Part shown: piece after piece, positions 1 through 8,663 of the stretch
Layout of the letters: each line of letters starts with the position of its first letter
How positions within the stretch are numbered: the stretch's first letter is position 1
From: CAYRGS01 sp964423875
Lineage (GTDB): Bacteria; UBA8248; JACPRG01; G963555815
Reading direction: 5' to 3'
DNA length: 20,761 nucleotides
Assembly (NCBI GenBank): GCA_964423875.1
Contig: CAYRGS010000068.1
Coordinates: forward strand, 1-20,761
Notes under the pieces: model-generated
What the model was told of the DNA's origin: nothing
Database searches by the model: none
What the model saw: only the letters and a program-made list of their open reading frames with translations
Position numbers and translations under genes: made by a program

Positions 1-1
1 C

Positions 2-1285
2 CACCCGGGGGCGAAGCGGGAGTACGGCGGGGCCGAGCTTACCCTTGTAAACGGCACCGACCTGTTCCGCGGTCTGGAGAGCCCCACACCGGTCTGGATG
101 AGCCACGCGGACAACCTCGACTCCGCTCCACCGGGGTTCGAGGTGATCGCCGAAACGGCCAACGCCCCCATCGCCGCCGTCCGCAACGGGGAGAAGCGGA
201 TGTACGGCCTCCAGTTTCATCCTGAGGTCGTCCACACCCCCCAAGGAAAGACCATCGTCGGAAACTTTCTGTTCGAGATTTGCGGGTGTGCACCCGACTG
301 GACGATGTCCTCTTTCATCGAGACGGCCACCCGCCGGATCCAAGAGGAGGTCGGAGGAGGGGGGAGCGTCCTCCTGGGGCTTTCGGGGGGCGTGGACAGC
401 GCCGTGGCCGCCGCGCTCATCCACCGGGCCGTCGGCGACCGGCTCACGTGTATCTTCGTGGACAATGGCCTTCTGCGGACGGACGAGGCCCGGAACGTCC
501 TCGGCCTGTTCCGCGAGAAGTTCGGGTTCCGCCTCAAGTTTTCGGACTCGACGGAAAGATTCCTTCAAGCGCTGGCCGGCGTGACCGACCCCGAGGAGAA
601 ACGGAAGGTCATCGGCCGCGTCTTCATTGAAGTTTTCGAAATGGTGGCTGAGGAGGCCGAGCGTGAAAGCGCAGGAGGGCCCTGCCCTACGCCGGTCACC
701 CATCTCTCCCAGGGGACCCTCTACCCCGACGTAATCGAGAGCGTTTCCTTCCGAGGCCCCTCAGCCACCATTAAATCTCATCACAACGTGGGCGGCCTGC
801 CCGATCACATGGGCCTGAAGCTCCTCGAGCCCTTCCGTGAGCTCTTCAAGGACGAAGTCCGGGAGATCGGGGCCGAGCTCGGGCTTCCCCGCGAGGTGCT
901 GACACGCCAGCCCTTCCCCGGCCCGGGCCTGGCCATCCGGATCCCGGGGGAGATCACCCGGGAGAAGCTGGCCGTCCTTCGCGCGGCCGACGCCGTTCTC
1001 CTGGAAGAGGTGAGGAGCGCGGGCCTGTACGAGGAGGCCTGGCAGACCTTCTGCGTCCTCCTGCCCGTGCGGACGGTCGGCGTGATGGGGGATGGCCGCA
1101 CGTACGAAAGCGCCGTGGCCATCCGGGCCGTCACCAGCCTGGACGGCATGACGGCCGACTGGATGCACCTGCCCGCCGAGTGGCTGGCCCGCGTCTCGAA
1201 CCGGATCATCAACGAGGTGAGGGGGATCAACCGGGTCGTGCTTGACATCACCTCCAAGCCACCGGGTACGATAGAATGGGAGTGA
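2..1285 (+). CDS. guaA: GMP synthase (glutamine-hydrolysing), 5'-truncated by the window edge
   Basis: This enzyme aminates XMP to GMP using glutamine and ATP, the last step of guanine nucleotide synthesis in the cytoplasm. The open frame runs from base 2 without an ATG until base 98, and the residues before that ATG (HPGAKREYGGAEL) already match the family, so the ATG at 98 is internal. About 427 residues are visible of a family length near 510-525; the missing part holds the nucleophilic cysteine of the glutaminase domain. Visible in order: the end of the class I glutaminase domain with VWMSH and the His-Glu of GLQFHPEVVHT (bases about 206-238), the ATP-pyrophosphatase P-loop SGGVDS (bases 383-400), and the C-terminal dimerisation domain ending KPPGTIEWE, the usual GuaA end. 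A small gene and dnaE follow on the same strand, possibly co-transcribed. Confidence 0.97.
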   Translation, partial: HPGAKREYGGAELTLVNGTDLFRGLESPTPVWMSHADNLDSAPPGFEVIAETANAPIAAVRNGEKRMYGLQFHPEVVHTPQGKTIVGNFLFEICGCAPDWTMSSFIETATRRIQEEVGGGGSVLLGLSGGVDSAVAAALIHRAVGDRLTCIFVDNGLLRTDEARNVLGLFREKFGFRLKFSDSTERFLQALAGVTDPEEKRKVIGRVFIEVFEMVAEEAERESAGGPCPTPVTHLSQGTLYPDVIESVSFRGPSATIKSHHNVGGLPDHMGLKLLEPFRELFKDEVREIGAELGLPREVLTRQPFPGPGLAIRIPGEITREKLAVLRAADAVLLEEVRSAGLYEEAWQTFCVLLPVRTVGVMGDGRTYESAVAIRAVTSLDGMTADWMHLPAEWLARVSNRIINEVRGINRVVLDITSKPPGTIEWE

Positions 1286-1358
1286 ATTGCGGGGAGACAG
1301 GGGGAAGCGGCCGTCCCCAGGAAGCGTGTCTGAGGAAATTCACTGCACGGGGGAGGAA

Positions 1359-1679
1359 ATGAACGCGTACCTATGGGCGGACGACAGCGCGATTTTCATG
1401 ATCAACGTCATCACGGTTCCCGAGGTCGAGGCGGAGGTGTACTTGGAGCAGTGGGACCGGCTCACCGATTACATGCGCCGCGCGCAGGGGTTCATCCGGA
1501 CGAACCTGTACCGCCGCCTCGACGACCCGGAGCGGTGGGTCAACGTCGCCGTGTTCGAATCGACCGAATCCATCCGGACGGCCATTTCCACCGAGGAGTT
1601 CGAGCGGCTCTCCGAGGGCTTTCCGGGATACCGGGACATCGGCCTCTACGCCCGGATCCGCTCGGCCGAGCATGAGTAA
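1359..1679 (+). CDS. ABM-domain (antibiotic biosynthesis monooxygenase-like) small protein
   Basis: A 106-residue protein that looks like the ferredoxin-like ABM fold: a first strand (FMINVITV), a helix with YLEQWDRLTDYMRRAQGF, a strand with a tryptophan (RWVNVAVFES), a helix and a last strand (GLYARIRSAE). This family includes small monooxygenases, haem-degrading IsdG-type proteins and many dimeric proteins of unknown role; no substrate can be named here. The ATG at 1359 is preceded by GGGGGAGG, a good ribosome site although only about 2 bases away. A longer TTG start at 1287 would add a low-complexity leader and is less likely; an ATG at 1398 begins right at the fold but lacks a ribosome site. 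It lies 73 bases after guaA and 30 before dnaE, suggesting shared transcription. Family assignment is by eye and moderate. Confidence 0.75.
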   Translation: MNAYLWADDSAIFMINVITVPEVEAEVYLEQWDRLTDYMRRAQGFIRTNLYRRLDDPERWVNVAVFESTESIRTAISTEEFERLSEGFPGYRDIGLYARIRSAEHE

Positions 1680-1709
1680 GCGAACGCCTTTGCGGAAGGA
1701 CGCCCCTCG

Positions 1710-4700
1710 TTGAAGAACGCCGAATTCGCCCACCTTCACCTCCACACGCAGTACAGCCTGCTGGACGGGGCCAACCGCCTGGACGCCCTCATGGCCAAGA
1801 CCAAGGCCCAGGGGCTTTCCGCCCTGGCCGTCACCGACCACGGCAACCTCTTCGGGGCCATCAAGTTCTACAAAAAGGCCCGGGAAAACGGCATCCGGCC
1901 CATCCTGGGCTGCGAGCTCTACATCGCCCAGGGAAGCCGGTTCGACCGCACGCCCCTCTCCAGCGACGGCGCCGTCGGCCTGAACCACCTCCTCCTGCTC
2001 GTCCAGAACGAGACGGGCTACCGCAACCTCCTCTCCCTGGTCAGCAAGAGCCACCTGGAGAGCTTCTACTACAAGCCCCGCATCGACCGGAACCTCCTGG
2101 AACAGCACGCCGAGGGTCTCATCGCCACCACCGGCTGTCTCAACGGCGAGGTCCCCCAGCGTCTCCTTCAGGAGGACGCCGCTCGGGCGGAGCAGACCGC
2201 CCGCTGGTACACCGAGCGCTTCGCCGGCCGCTACTACGTCGAGCTTCAGGACCACGGCCTGCCCGAGCAGAAGAAAGTCGTGCCGGGTCTCGTCGAGATG
2301 GCCAAGAAGCTGGACCTCCCCGTCATCGCCACGAACGACTGCCACTACCTGGAGGCGGGCGACGCCTTCGCCCACGAAATCCTGCTCTGCATCCAGACCG
2401 GCAAGACGATCAACGATCCGAACCGGTGGCGCTTCCAAACCGATCAGCTCTATGTGAAGAGCCCGCAGGAGATGTCGGCCGTGTTCCCGGAGTTTCCGGA
2501 AGCCCTTCGGAACACCCTAGACGTGGCCGAGCGCTGCAACCTCGAGATCGAGTTCGGCGGGAGCCACCTCCCGCAGTACGAACCGCCGGACAGGAGTAGC
2601 CTGGACGACTTCGTCGCCCGGCTGGCCCGGGACGGCCTCGCGCGCCGCCTGGAGGCGGCGGGCCTGGCACCGGGGATCTCCCGGGCAGAGTACGACGAGC
2701 GGCTGGAGTTCGAGCTCGAGATGATCCGGAAGATGGGGTTCTCCGGCTACTTCCTCACCGTCTGGGACTTCATCGACCACGCCCGGAAGAAGGACATCCC
2801 GGTCGGACCCGGCCGGGGTTCGGCGGCGGGGAGCCTGGTGGCCTACAGCACCGGAATCACCGGCCTGGACCCCATCCGGTACCGTTTGCTCTTCGAGCGG
2901 TTCTTGAATCCCGAGCGCATCTCCATGCCGGACATCGACATCGACTTCTGCATGGAGCGCCGGGACGAAGTGATCGAGTACGTAAACGAGAAATACAGCC
3001 GCGAGAACGTCGCCCAGATCATCACGTTTGGAAGCATGATGGCCAAGGGCGTGATCCGGGACGTGGGCCGGGCGATGGACATGCCGTACGGGGAGGTGGA
3101 CCGGATCGCCAAGTTCGTCCCGGGCCGGCTCAACATCTCGCTGGACGACGCCCTGAAGGAGGAACCCCGTCTGCGGGAGCTGAAAGAGAATGACCCGAAG
3201 GTGGAGAGTCTCATCGACACCGCCCGCACCCTGGAGGGCCTCTCACGCCACGCCAGCACCCACGCCGCCGGCGTCGTCATCGCCCCCCGGCCCCTGATGG
3301 AGCTCGTCCCCCTGGCCCGGGGCGCCAACGGCGAAACCGTCACCCAGTTCGATATGACCGACGTGGAGTCCCTGGGACTGCTCAAGATGGATTTCCTCGG
3401 ACTGCGAACGCTTACGGTGATCCGCAAGGCCGAGGAGATGATCCGCGCCGGGGACGGGGAGACCGAAGGGGCGCCGGAGTTCGACATCGAGCGGGTTCCA
3501 CTCGACGACGCGGAGACCTTCCGGATCTTTGGCGACGGACGCACGGCCGGCATCTTCCAGTGCGAGAGCCGCGGGATGCGCGAGGTCCTTCGGAAGATGA
3601 AACCCTCGACCTTCGAGGACATCATCGCCGCCGTCGCCCTGTACCGGCCGGGTCCCCTGGGAAGCGGGATGGTGGACGACTACATCCAGCGCAAGCAAGG
3701 GAAGGCGCCCATCCAGTACGAGCTGCCTGCGCTGGAGGAGATCCTGAAGGAGACCTACGGGATCATCCTCTACCAGGAACAGGTCATGCAAATCGCCACC
3801 GCCCTGGCGGGGTTCAGCCTGGGAGAGTCCGACCTGCTCCGCCGGGCCATGGGCAAGAAGAAGCCCGAGGAGATGGCGCGCCAGGAGGAGAATTTCCTGA
3901 AAGGATGCGGAGAGCGAGGGGTCCCGTCGGACAAGGCGAAACGCATCTTCGAGCTGATGGCCTACTTCGCCGGCTACGGGTTCAACAAGTCTCACAGCGC
4001 CGCCTACGGCCTGGTGGCCTACTGGACGGCCTACCTCAAGGCCCATCGCCCGCGTCCTTTCATGGCCGCCCTGCTCACCTGCGACATGGACAACACCGAC
4101 AAGGTGATGAAGAACATCGCCGAATGCCGGGAGATGGACATCCCGGTCCTGCCGCCCGACATCAACGAAAGCGGCAAGCGGTTCACCGTCCACCCGGCCG
4201 GCATCCGGTTCGGTCTCGCGGCCGTCAAGAATGTCGGGGGCGGCGCCGTGGACGAAATCCTCCGGGCGCGCGGCGAGGAAGGTCCGTTCGTCTCCCTGTT
4301 CTCGTTCTGCCGGCGAATCGACCTCCGGAACGTCAACCGCCGGGTCGTGGAAAGCCTGATCAAATGCGGCGCGTTCGACTCTACGCCCGGCCACCGGGCC
4401 CAGCTTCTGGCCGTCCTGGATCCGGCCCTGGAAAGGGCGGCGCAGGACCAAAAGGATCGGATCACCGGCCAGTCCCAGTTGTTCCCGGGGAAGGCGGCCG
4501 GCGGGGCCGACGCCGCCGCCCCCCTGCCCCCGGCGCCGGAGTGGGACGAAAAGGAGCGGCTGCACCATGAGAAGGAGGCGCTCGGCTTCTTCATCACGGG
4601 CCATCCCCTGTCGCGGTTTCGGCGGGAACTGAAACTTTTGACGACCGTCTCGACGGCGGGTCTGGGGGAGGTCACCGGAAACCGCAAGGGTCAGATGGCC

Positions 4701-5186
4701 GGACTGGTGGCCGGGTTGAAGGTCCAAAGCACGCGGCGGGGCGAACTCATGGCCCGCTTCAACCTGGAGGACCTGGAAGGGTTCGCGGAGGTGCTTGTGT
4801 TTCCCGACTGCTACCGCGATTCCGCCTCGCTCCTAGAAGGCGAGGAGCCGATCCTGCTCGCCGGGACAGCCGAGCAGGGGGAAAGCGGCGTCACGATCAA
4901 GGCCGAGAAGATCACCGCCCTGTCGGCGAGCGCGGGGGGCGCGGGACGGGTCGTCTCGATTCGCCTTCCAGTGGCCGGGAAAAGCCGGGAGCTGGTCCGC
5001 GCCCGGATGCTCGACCTGAAGGAGATCCTGGAGGACCACCGGGGGCCGTTCCCGCTGTCCCTCAAGTTCGACTTCGGCCGACTGCGGGAATCGCGCCGGT
5101 TCCCCGAATTCCGCGTGGACCCCTCGGGCGAGATGCTCGACCGTGTGGAGGACCTTCTGGGCGAGCGGACCGTGCGCCTGGAGTGA
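1710..5186 (+). CDS. dnaE: DNA polymerase III subunit alpha (DnaE1 type) with intact PHP site
   Basis: Replicative polymerase catalytic subunit, 1158 residues, a full-length DnaE. The start is TTG at 1710, nine bases after GGAAGGA; the protein begins directly at the PHP domain. PHP domain, residues 5 to about 280: HLHLH (H10, H12), D19, H44, E69, H93, C143, D210 and H212 are all present. Polymerase core: GPGRGSAAGSLVAY, then PDIDIDFC with catalytic aspartates D408 and D410, and the fingers/tandem helix-hairpin-helix region with GFNKSHSAAYG. QSQLF at residues 921-925 fits the internal beta-clamp-binding motif, at the same place as in E. coli. The C-terminal third holds an OB fold (about 1000-1070). 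No separate epsilon subunit is seen nearby. It follows guaA and the ABM gene on the same strand. Confidence 0.98.
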   Translation: MKNAEFAHLHLHTQYSLLDGANRLDALMAKTKAQGLSALAVTDHGNLFGAIKFYKKARENGIRPILGCELYIAQGSRFDRTPLSSDGAVGLNHLLLLVQNETGYRNLLSLVSKSHLESFYYKPRIDRNLLEQHAEGLIATTGCLNGEVPQRLLQEDAARAEQTARWYTERFAGRYYVELQDHGLPEQKKVVPGLVEMAKKLDLPVIATNDCHYLEAGDAFAHEILLCIQTGKTINDPNRWRFQTDQLYVKSPQEMSAVFPEFPEALRNTLDVAERCNLEIEFGGSHLPQYEPPDRSSLDDFVARLARDGLARRLEAAGLAPGISRAEYDERLEFELEMIRKMGFSGYFLTVWDFIDHARKKDIPVGPGRGSAAGSLVAYSTGITGLDPIRYRLLFERFLNPERISMPDIDIDFCMERRDEVIEYVNEKYSRENVAQIITFGSMMAKGVIRDVGRAMDMPYGEVDRIAKFVPGRLNISLDDALKEEPRLRELKENDPKVESLIDTARTLEGLSRHASTHAAGVVIAPRPLMELVPLARGANGETVTQFDMTDVESLGLLKMDFLGLRTLTVIRKAEEMIRAGDGETEGAPEFDIERVPLDDAETFRIFGDGRTAGIFQCESRGMREVLRKMKPSTFEDIIAAVALYRPGPLGSGMVDDYIQRKQGKAPIQYELPALEEILKETYGIILYQEQVMQIATALAGFSLGESDLLRRAMGKKKPEEMARQEENFLKGCGERGVPSDKAKRIFELMAYFAGYGFNKSHSAAYGLVAYWTAYLKAHRPRPFMAALLTCDMDNTDKVMKNIAECREMDIPVLPPDINESGKRFTVHPAGIRFGLAAVKNVGGGAVDEILRARGEEGPFVSLFSFCRRIDLRNVNRRVVESLIKCGAFDSTPGHRAQLLAVLDPALERAAQDQKDRITGQSQLFPGKAAGGADAAAPLPPAPEWDEKERLHHEKEALGFFITGHPLSRFRRELKLLTTVSTAGLGEVTGNRKGQMAGLVAGLKVQSTRRGELMARFNLEDLEGFAEVLVFPDCYRDSASLLEGEEPILLAGTAEQGESGVTIKAEKITALSASAGGAGRVVSIRLPVAGKSRELVRARMLDLKEILEDHRGPFPLSLKFDFGRLRESRRFPEFRVDPSGEMLDRVEDLLGERTVRLE

Positions 5187-5560
5187 GGGCGGACAGAATC
5201 ATGATGAGAACCCGGCCCCACCCGGGTGAATCATCCGGATTCATCTTCTGATAGAAATCCGAAAGACGCGGCCTTCCAATCGGCTTGCGGACCCGGCGGA
5301 GCTTCCCTTCGCGCCGCAACCCCCGCAAGCGCGGACAGAACCTCGATTCGGCTTATCCCGTTCATCGCCCCCCCCGCGGCGTCTTGTCCGCCCACAACCT
5401 TTGAACGCGCGCGTGAGGGCGCCGGCGCGGCTTGTCCTGACTTCACCGCCCTGATTTCCTTGACATTCCGAGCCTTCAGGACCTATCGTCAGAATGCGGG
5501 GTGGTGTGCCCCGAAACCGCCGGTTCGCGGGAGGTTGCTCAACGCTCAAGGTGACGGCGA
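5187..5560 (+). other. Intergenic region between dnaE and tatA with tandem hairpins
   Basis: No convincing gene. Just after the dnaE stop are two small perfect hairpins: ACCCGG/CCGGGT (5210-5215 with 5222-5227) and TGAATC/GATTCA (5227-5232 with 5238-5243). They are followed by TCTTCT rather than a clean T run, so they could be a weak terminator for the guaA-dnaE unit. An open frame at 5226-5564 has no ribosome site, no recognisable fold and a Pro/Ala/Arg-rich composition expected of GC-rich non-coding DNA. The 3' part holds the tatA promoter. Confidence 0.5.
5460..5489 (+). promoter_or_regulatory. Predicted sigma70-type promoter for tatA-rel
   Basis: TTGACA at 5460-5465 matches the -35 consensus exactly. 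It is separated by 18 bases from TATCGT at 5484-5489, a fair -10. Transcription would begin near 5496, giving a leader of about 65 bases before the tatA start. Prediction by eye. Confidence 0.55.
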
Positions 5561-5788
5561 ATGATGGGCTTCGGGTTGTTTGAAATCCTGATCATCGCGG
5601 GAATCATCCTCCTCCTGGTGGGCGGCAAGCGGCTGCCCGAAGTGGGCTCCGGTCTGGCGAAGGCCATCAAAGGCTTCAAGCGGACCATGAAGGAATCCAA
5701 CGAAATCGACGTCACCCCTTCCCGGGACGACGAAGAAGACGCCTCCGCGTCGAGCCGCCGGAAGCCCGGCGCGGCGAGCCGGCTTTGA
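5561..5788 (+). CDS. tatA: Sec-independent protein translocase component TatA
   Basis: A 75-residue protein of the twin-arginine translocase, which exports folded proteins across the inner membrane. It has the TatA plan: one membrane helix (FEILIIAGIILLLV, residues 7-20), a glycine hinge, an amphipathic helix (KRLPEVGSGLAKAIKGFKRTMKE) and a charged, acidic disordered tail. AAGGTGA at 5548-5554 is a good ribosome site for ATG 5561, or for the adjacent ATG 5564. Numbering from 5561 aligns residue by residue with E. coli TatA: G21, G38 and F39 are kept, but the hinge phenylalanine F20 is replaced by valine (V20). No tatC or tatB is adjacent. The stop overlaps the long TTG version of the next gene, so the two are probably co-transcribed. 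TatB is less likely because the Gly-Pro after its membrane helix is absent. Confidence 0.9.
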   Translation: MMGFGLFEILIIAGIILLLVGGKRLPEVGSGLAKAIKGFKRTMKESNEIDVTPSRDDEEDASASSRRKPGAASRL

Positions 5789-5865
5789 CCCGGGAGACCG
5801 ACGACGCCCCGGGCATACCGCCCGGCCGGTTGGAGGGACCCAGGCCGGGGGCCCTTGAAACGCGC

Positions 5866-8103
5866 ATGATCCGCCTTGAAGACATAATCGGAAAACTCGA
5901 GACCTACCTGCCGGAAGAGGACCTCGACCTCGTCCGGAAGGCCTACGTCTTCTGCGCCAAGGTGCACCGGGGGCAAGTCCGTCTCTCCGGCGAGCCGTAC
6001 TTGTCCCACCCCCTCGAGGTGGCGGGCCTCCTGGCCGATCTTCATTTGGACGCCACGAGCGTGGCGGCCGGGCTGCTGCACGACACGGTGGAGGACACCC
6101 ACACCCAGCCGGAGGAAATCCGCCGGATGTTCGGAGAAACGGTGGCCGAGCTGGTGAACGCGGTGACAAAAATCAGCCAGATCGAGACGACCAGCGCCCA
6201 GGAGCGTCAAGCGGACGGCTTCAGAAAAATGCTCATGGCGATGTCCCAGGACCTCCGCGTGATCATCATCAAACTGGCGGACCGTCTCCACAACATAAGG
6301 ACCCTCGAATTCCACGGGCCCGGAAAACAACAATCCATCGCCCGGGAGACAACGGACATCTACGCCCCCCTGGCCAACCGGCTGGGGATGGGCTGGATGA
6401 AGGAAGAACTCGAGGAATCGGCCTTTCGATTCCTTCACCCTGCGGAACATGAAGACATCAGCCGACGCCTAGCCGCCAGCCGGGAGGAGCGCCAAGCCTA
6501 CCTGGAAGACGTCGCCCGGGCGCTGGAGTCCGAGCTCAAGGCCACCGAACTGAACGTGCGCGTCATGGGCCGCACCAAAAGCATCCCCAGCATCCACCAG
6601 AAGCTGATCGCCCAGAACGTCTCCCTCGACCAGATTTATGACCTCACCGCCCTTCGAATCATCACCGATTCCGTCCAGGACTGCTATGCGGTCCTGGGCG
6701 CCATCCACTCGCTCTGGATGCCCATCCCGGGGCGGTTCAAAGATTTCATCGCCCTGCCCAAGGCCAACAAGTACCAATCGCTCCACACCACCGTCCTGGA
6801 CCCGCGGGGGCACAGGGTGGAGTTCCAGGTCCGGACCGGCGAAATGCACCAGGTGGCCGAGGCGGGCATCGCCGCCCACTGGCTCTACAAAGAGGGCCGG
6901 CCGGAGGAGGAGAAGAACGACGAGCGGTTCAACTGGCTCCGGCAGCTCCTGGACTGGCAAAAGGAAGTCCAGGATCCGAAGGAGTACCTCCATACCCTGC
7001 GGACCGACCTCTTCCAGGAAGCGGTTTTCGTCTTCACGCCCAAGGGTAAGGTGGTCGAATTGCCGCGGGACGCCACGGCGGTGGATTTCGCCTACGAGAT
7101 CCACACCGATGTGGGCAACCACTGCGCCGGCGCCAAGGTCAACGGAAAGATGGTCCCCCTGAAGCGGACCCTGCAGAACGGCGAGATCGTGGAAATCATC
7201 ACCTCTCCCAGACGGAAGCCCAGCCGGGATTGGCTGAAATTTGTCAAAACGGGCCGCGCGCGGCACAGGATCCGCGCCTTCCTGCGGGCCGAGGAGACAG
7301 AACGCGCCCTTGGGCTGGGCCGGGAGATCCTGGAAAAGGAGGCGGCCCGCTACGGAAAAAGCGCCCGGGACGGCCTGCTCAAAGAGAAGAGCTTGAAGGC
7401 CGCCGCCCGCGCCCTCGACCTGGGATCGGCGAAGGACCTGATCCTTGCGGTCGGCTTCGGCCGCCTCGCATCCGGACAGGTGATGGCGAAGCTGCTGCCC
7501 CCGGAAGTGATCCAGTCGCTGACCAAGAAGAAGGCCCCGGCGGGGGCGGCGGAGAAGAGCGGGATTCCCACAGGCGGTCAGGCGGACTCGAGCCGCGTCA
7601 AGGTCAAGGACATCCAGGACGTTCTGGTCCGGCCCGCCGGATGCTGCAATCCCGTCCCGGGGGACCCCATCGTCGGATTCATCACCCGGGGCCGGGGGGT
7701 GACCATCCACATGACCGACTGCCCCAATGTCAGCGTTATGGATTACGAGCCCGAACGGCGCGTTGAAGTGGAGTGGGACGCGGAAACCGAAGGCCAGCAC
7801 ACAGTGGAGCTACACCTGGAAACCGTGGACGCAAAGGGCCTCCTCGCCCAGATCAGCGGCGTCATCGCCGAGAGCGACGCCAATATCGGCCACATGCATG
7901 CCGACACCCGGCCGGAGGGAGAAGGAGCCACCATCCGTTTGGGGATTCAGATCCACGACCTGAGTCATCTGGAGAGGGTGCTTCGAGCGCTGAACGGCGT
8001 CCGGGGGGTGTTGAAGGCCGAACGGATGAAAGGCGTTCCTGTTCAGCAGAAATCAACTGAGCGCGATCGGTTCGGGTTCAGGCCGGCGGGTGAACGGGTC
8101 TGA
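5866..8103 (+). CDS. rel: Bifunctional (p)ppGpp synthetase/hydrolase (Rel/SpoT)
   Basis: Stringent-response enzyme that makes (p)ppGpp from GTP or GDP plus ATP and also hydrolyses it. Domains in order: HD hydrolase with HDTVED (H72, D73); synthetase with YDLTALRI, RFKD from residue 290, YQSLHTTV and VEFQVRT; TGS from about residue 386 (VFVFTPKGKVVELP); Cys-containing ZFD/RIS region near 592 (GCCNPVPGD, CPNV); and a C-terminal ACT domain. RFKD rather than EFDD is the hallmark of bifunctional enzymes, and the HD motif is complete, so both activities are expected. The start chosen is ATG 5866, giving 745 residues and the family-typical beginning MIRLEDII. A TTG at 5785 overlapping the tatA stop would add 27 non-conserved residues and has no ribosome site. 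It is convergent with rpmB, only 23 bases apart. Confidence 0.96.
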   Translation: MIRLEDIIGKLETYLPEEDLDLVRKAYVFCAKVHRGQVRLSGEPYLSHPLEVAGLLADLHLDATSVAAGLLHDTVEDTHTQPEEIRRMFGETVAELVNAVTKISQIETTSAQERQADGFRKMLMAMSQDLRVIIIKLADRLHNIRTLEFHGPGKQQSIARETTDIYAPLANRLGMGWMKEELEESAFRFLHPAEHEDISRRLAASREERQAYLEDVARALESELKATELNVRVMGRTKSIPSIHQKLIAQNVSLDQIYDLTALRIITDSVQDCYAVLGAIHSLWMPIPGRFKDFIALPKANKYQSLHTTVLDPRGHRVEFQVRTGEMHQVAEAGIAAHWLYKEGRPEEEKNDERFNWLRQLLDWQKEVQDPKEYLHTLRTDLFQEAVFVFTPKGKVVELPRDATAVDFAYEIHTDVGNHCAGAKVNGKMVPLKRTLQNGEIVEIITSPRRKPSRDWLKFVKTGRARHRIRAFLRAEETERALGLGREILEKEAARYGKSARDGLLKEKSLKAAARALDLGSAKDLILAVGFGRLASGQVMAKLLPPEVIQSLTKKKAPAGAAEKSGIPTGGQADSSRVKVKDIQDVLVRPAGCCNPVPGDPIVGFITRGRGVTIHMTDCPNVSVMDYEPERRVEVEWDAETEGQHTVELHLETVDAKGLLAQISGVIAESDANIGHMHADTRPEGEGATIRLGIQIHDLSHLERVLRALNGVRGVLKAERMKGVPVQQKSTERDRFGFRPAGERV

Positions 8104-8126
8104 AGACTCCGGTCGGGAGGAGGCTT

Positions 8127-8360
8127 TCAGGGGGTCGCCGCCGGTTCGGTTTCGGGCCTCGATCCGCCGCGCGGGGCCTTTTGGACCTTTCCGGACCGGA
8201 TGCAGGAGGTGCACACCGATAGCCGGCGGACGCCGCCGTTCACCTGAACGCGGACCCGGTGGAGGTTGGGCTCCCAACGCCTCTTCGAGACCTTGTGGGC
8301 GTGGCTCACCCGGTTCCCGACAACCGGACCTTTTCCGCAAACGTCACATCGTTTCGCCAC
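8127..8360 (-). CDS. rpmB: 50S ribosomal protein L28, zinc-binding form
   Basis: Large-subunit ribosomal protein, 77 residues. The N-terminus MAKRCDVCGKGP and the later VCTSCIRSGKV carry two CxxC pairs, so this is the zinc-ribbon (C+) form. NRVSHAHKVSKRRWEPNLHRVRV is the diagnostic L28 core. The start codon is GTG (complement of 8358-8360), with TGGGGGT about nine bases upstream on the coding strand. The C-terminal tail after GKVQKAP is a Pro/Glu/Thr-rich extension. The gene stands alone, convergent with rel and divergent from recG; L33 (rpmG), its frequent partner, is not beside it. With zinc ligands present it should be under zinc-replete expression; no zinc-free paralogue is in the window. 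Confidence 0.95.
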   Translation of the reverse strand: MAKRCDVCGKGPVVGNRVSHAHKVSKRRWEPNLHRVRVQVNGGVRRLSVCTSCIRSGKVQKAPRGGSRPETEPAATP

Positions 8361-8663
8361 AGCCTGAACCCCCAGGATGGCCCTTCAACGGGTGTCAACT
8401 CTGAAAACCGGACCGGACAACCCTCGTAAACTATCACCTGGCCGTGGTCCTAGCAAATCTTTTTTCGGCGCCCGACCGGCCGCGGCAAGTCCGGATCGGC
8501 CGGTGTAAAATACAGGGGCGGCGCCACCGCCTTTCCCGCCGTCCGGCCGGATGGAAGCCTTGCCGTTTTCAGGTCCCGACTGAAGCCCGGGCTGAATCGG
8601 CGCCCTTCCGGCAATCGGCCCCCGAGCTCGTCCCGCCCCGCGTGGAGATAACAACCACCCCCG
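8361..8663. other. Divergent rpmB-recG intergenic region
   Basis: No gene is supported. It holds the predicted rpmB promoter on the minus strand (8428-8456). On the plus strand a possible recG -10 (TAAAAT, 8510-8515) lacks a good -35. A GC-rich dyad with arms ACCGGCCG and CGGCCGGT lies between about 8475 and 8507. Short open frames crossing it show no family features. Confidence 0.4.
8428..8456 (-). promoter_or_regulatory. Predicted promoter for rpmB
   Basis: Reading the minus strand, TTGCTA (complement of 8451-8456) is followed after exactly 17 bases by TAGTTT (complement of 8428-8433). Transcription would begin about 50-60 bases before the GTG start of rpmB. Prediction by eye. Confidence 0.45.

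Noticed and set aside
1371..2438. 355-residue minus-strand open frame across the ABM gene and dnaE
   Set aside because: It crosses two real genes, has no start signal and no recognisable family.
3243..4727. 494-residue open frame on the minus strand inside dnaE
   Set aside because: It is antisense to an unmistakable DnaE, with Gly/Arg/His-rich composition and no fold; long antisense frames are expected in GC-rich genes.
5226..5564. Possible 112-residue gene between dnaE and tatA
   Set aside because: It has no ribosome site, runs through the predicted tatA promoter and has composition typical of translated non-coding GC-rich DNA.
5785..5865. TTG start for Rel overlapping the tatA stop
   Set aside because: The extra 27 residues are not family-like and no ribosome site precedes the TTG; ATG 5866 gives the standard Rel beginning.
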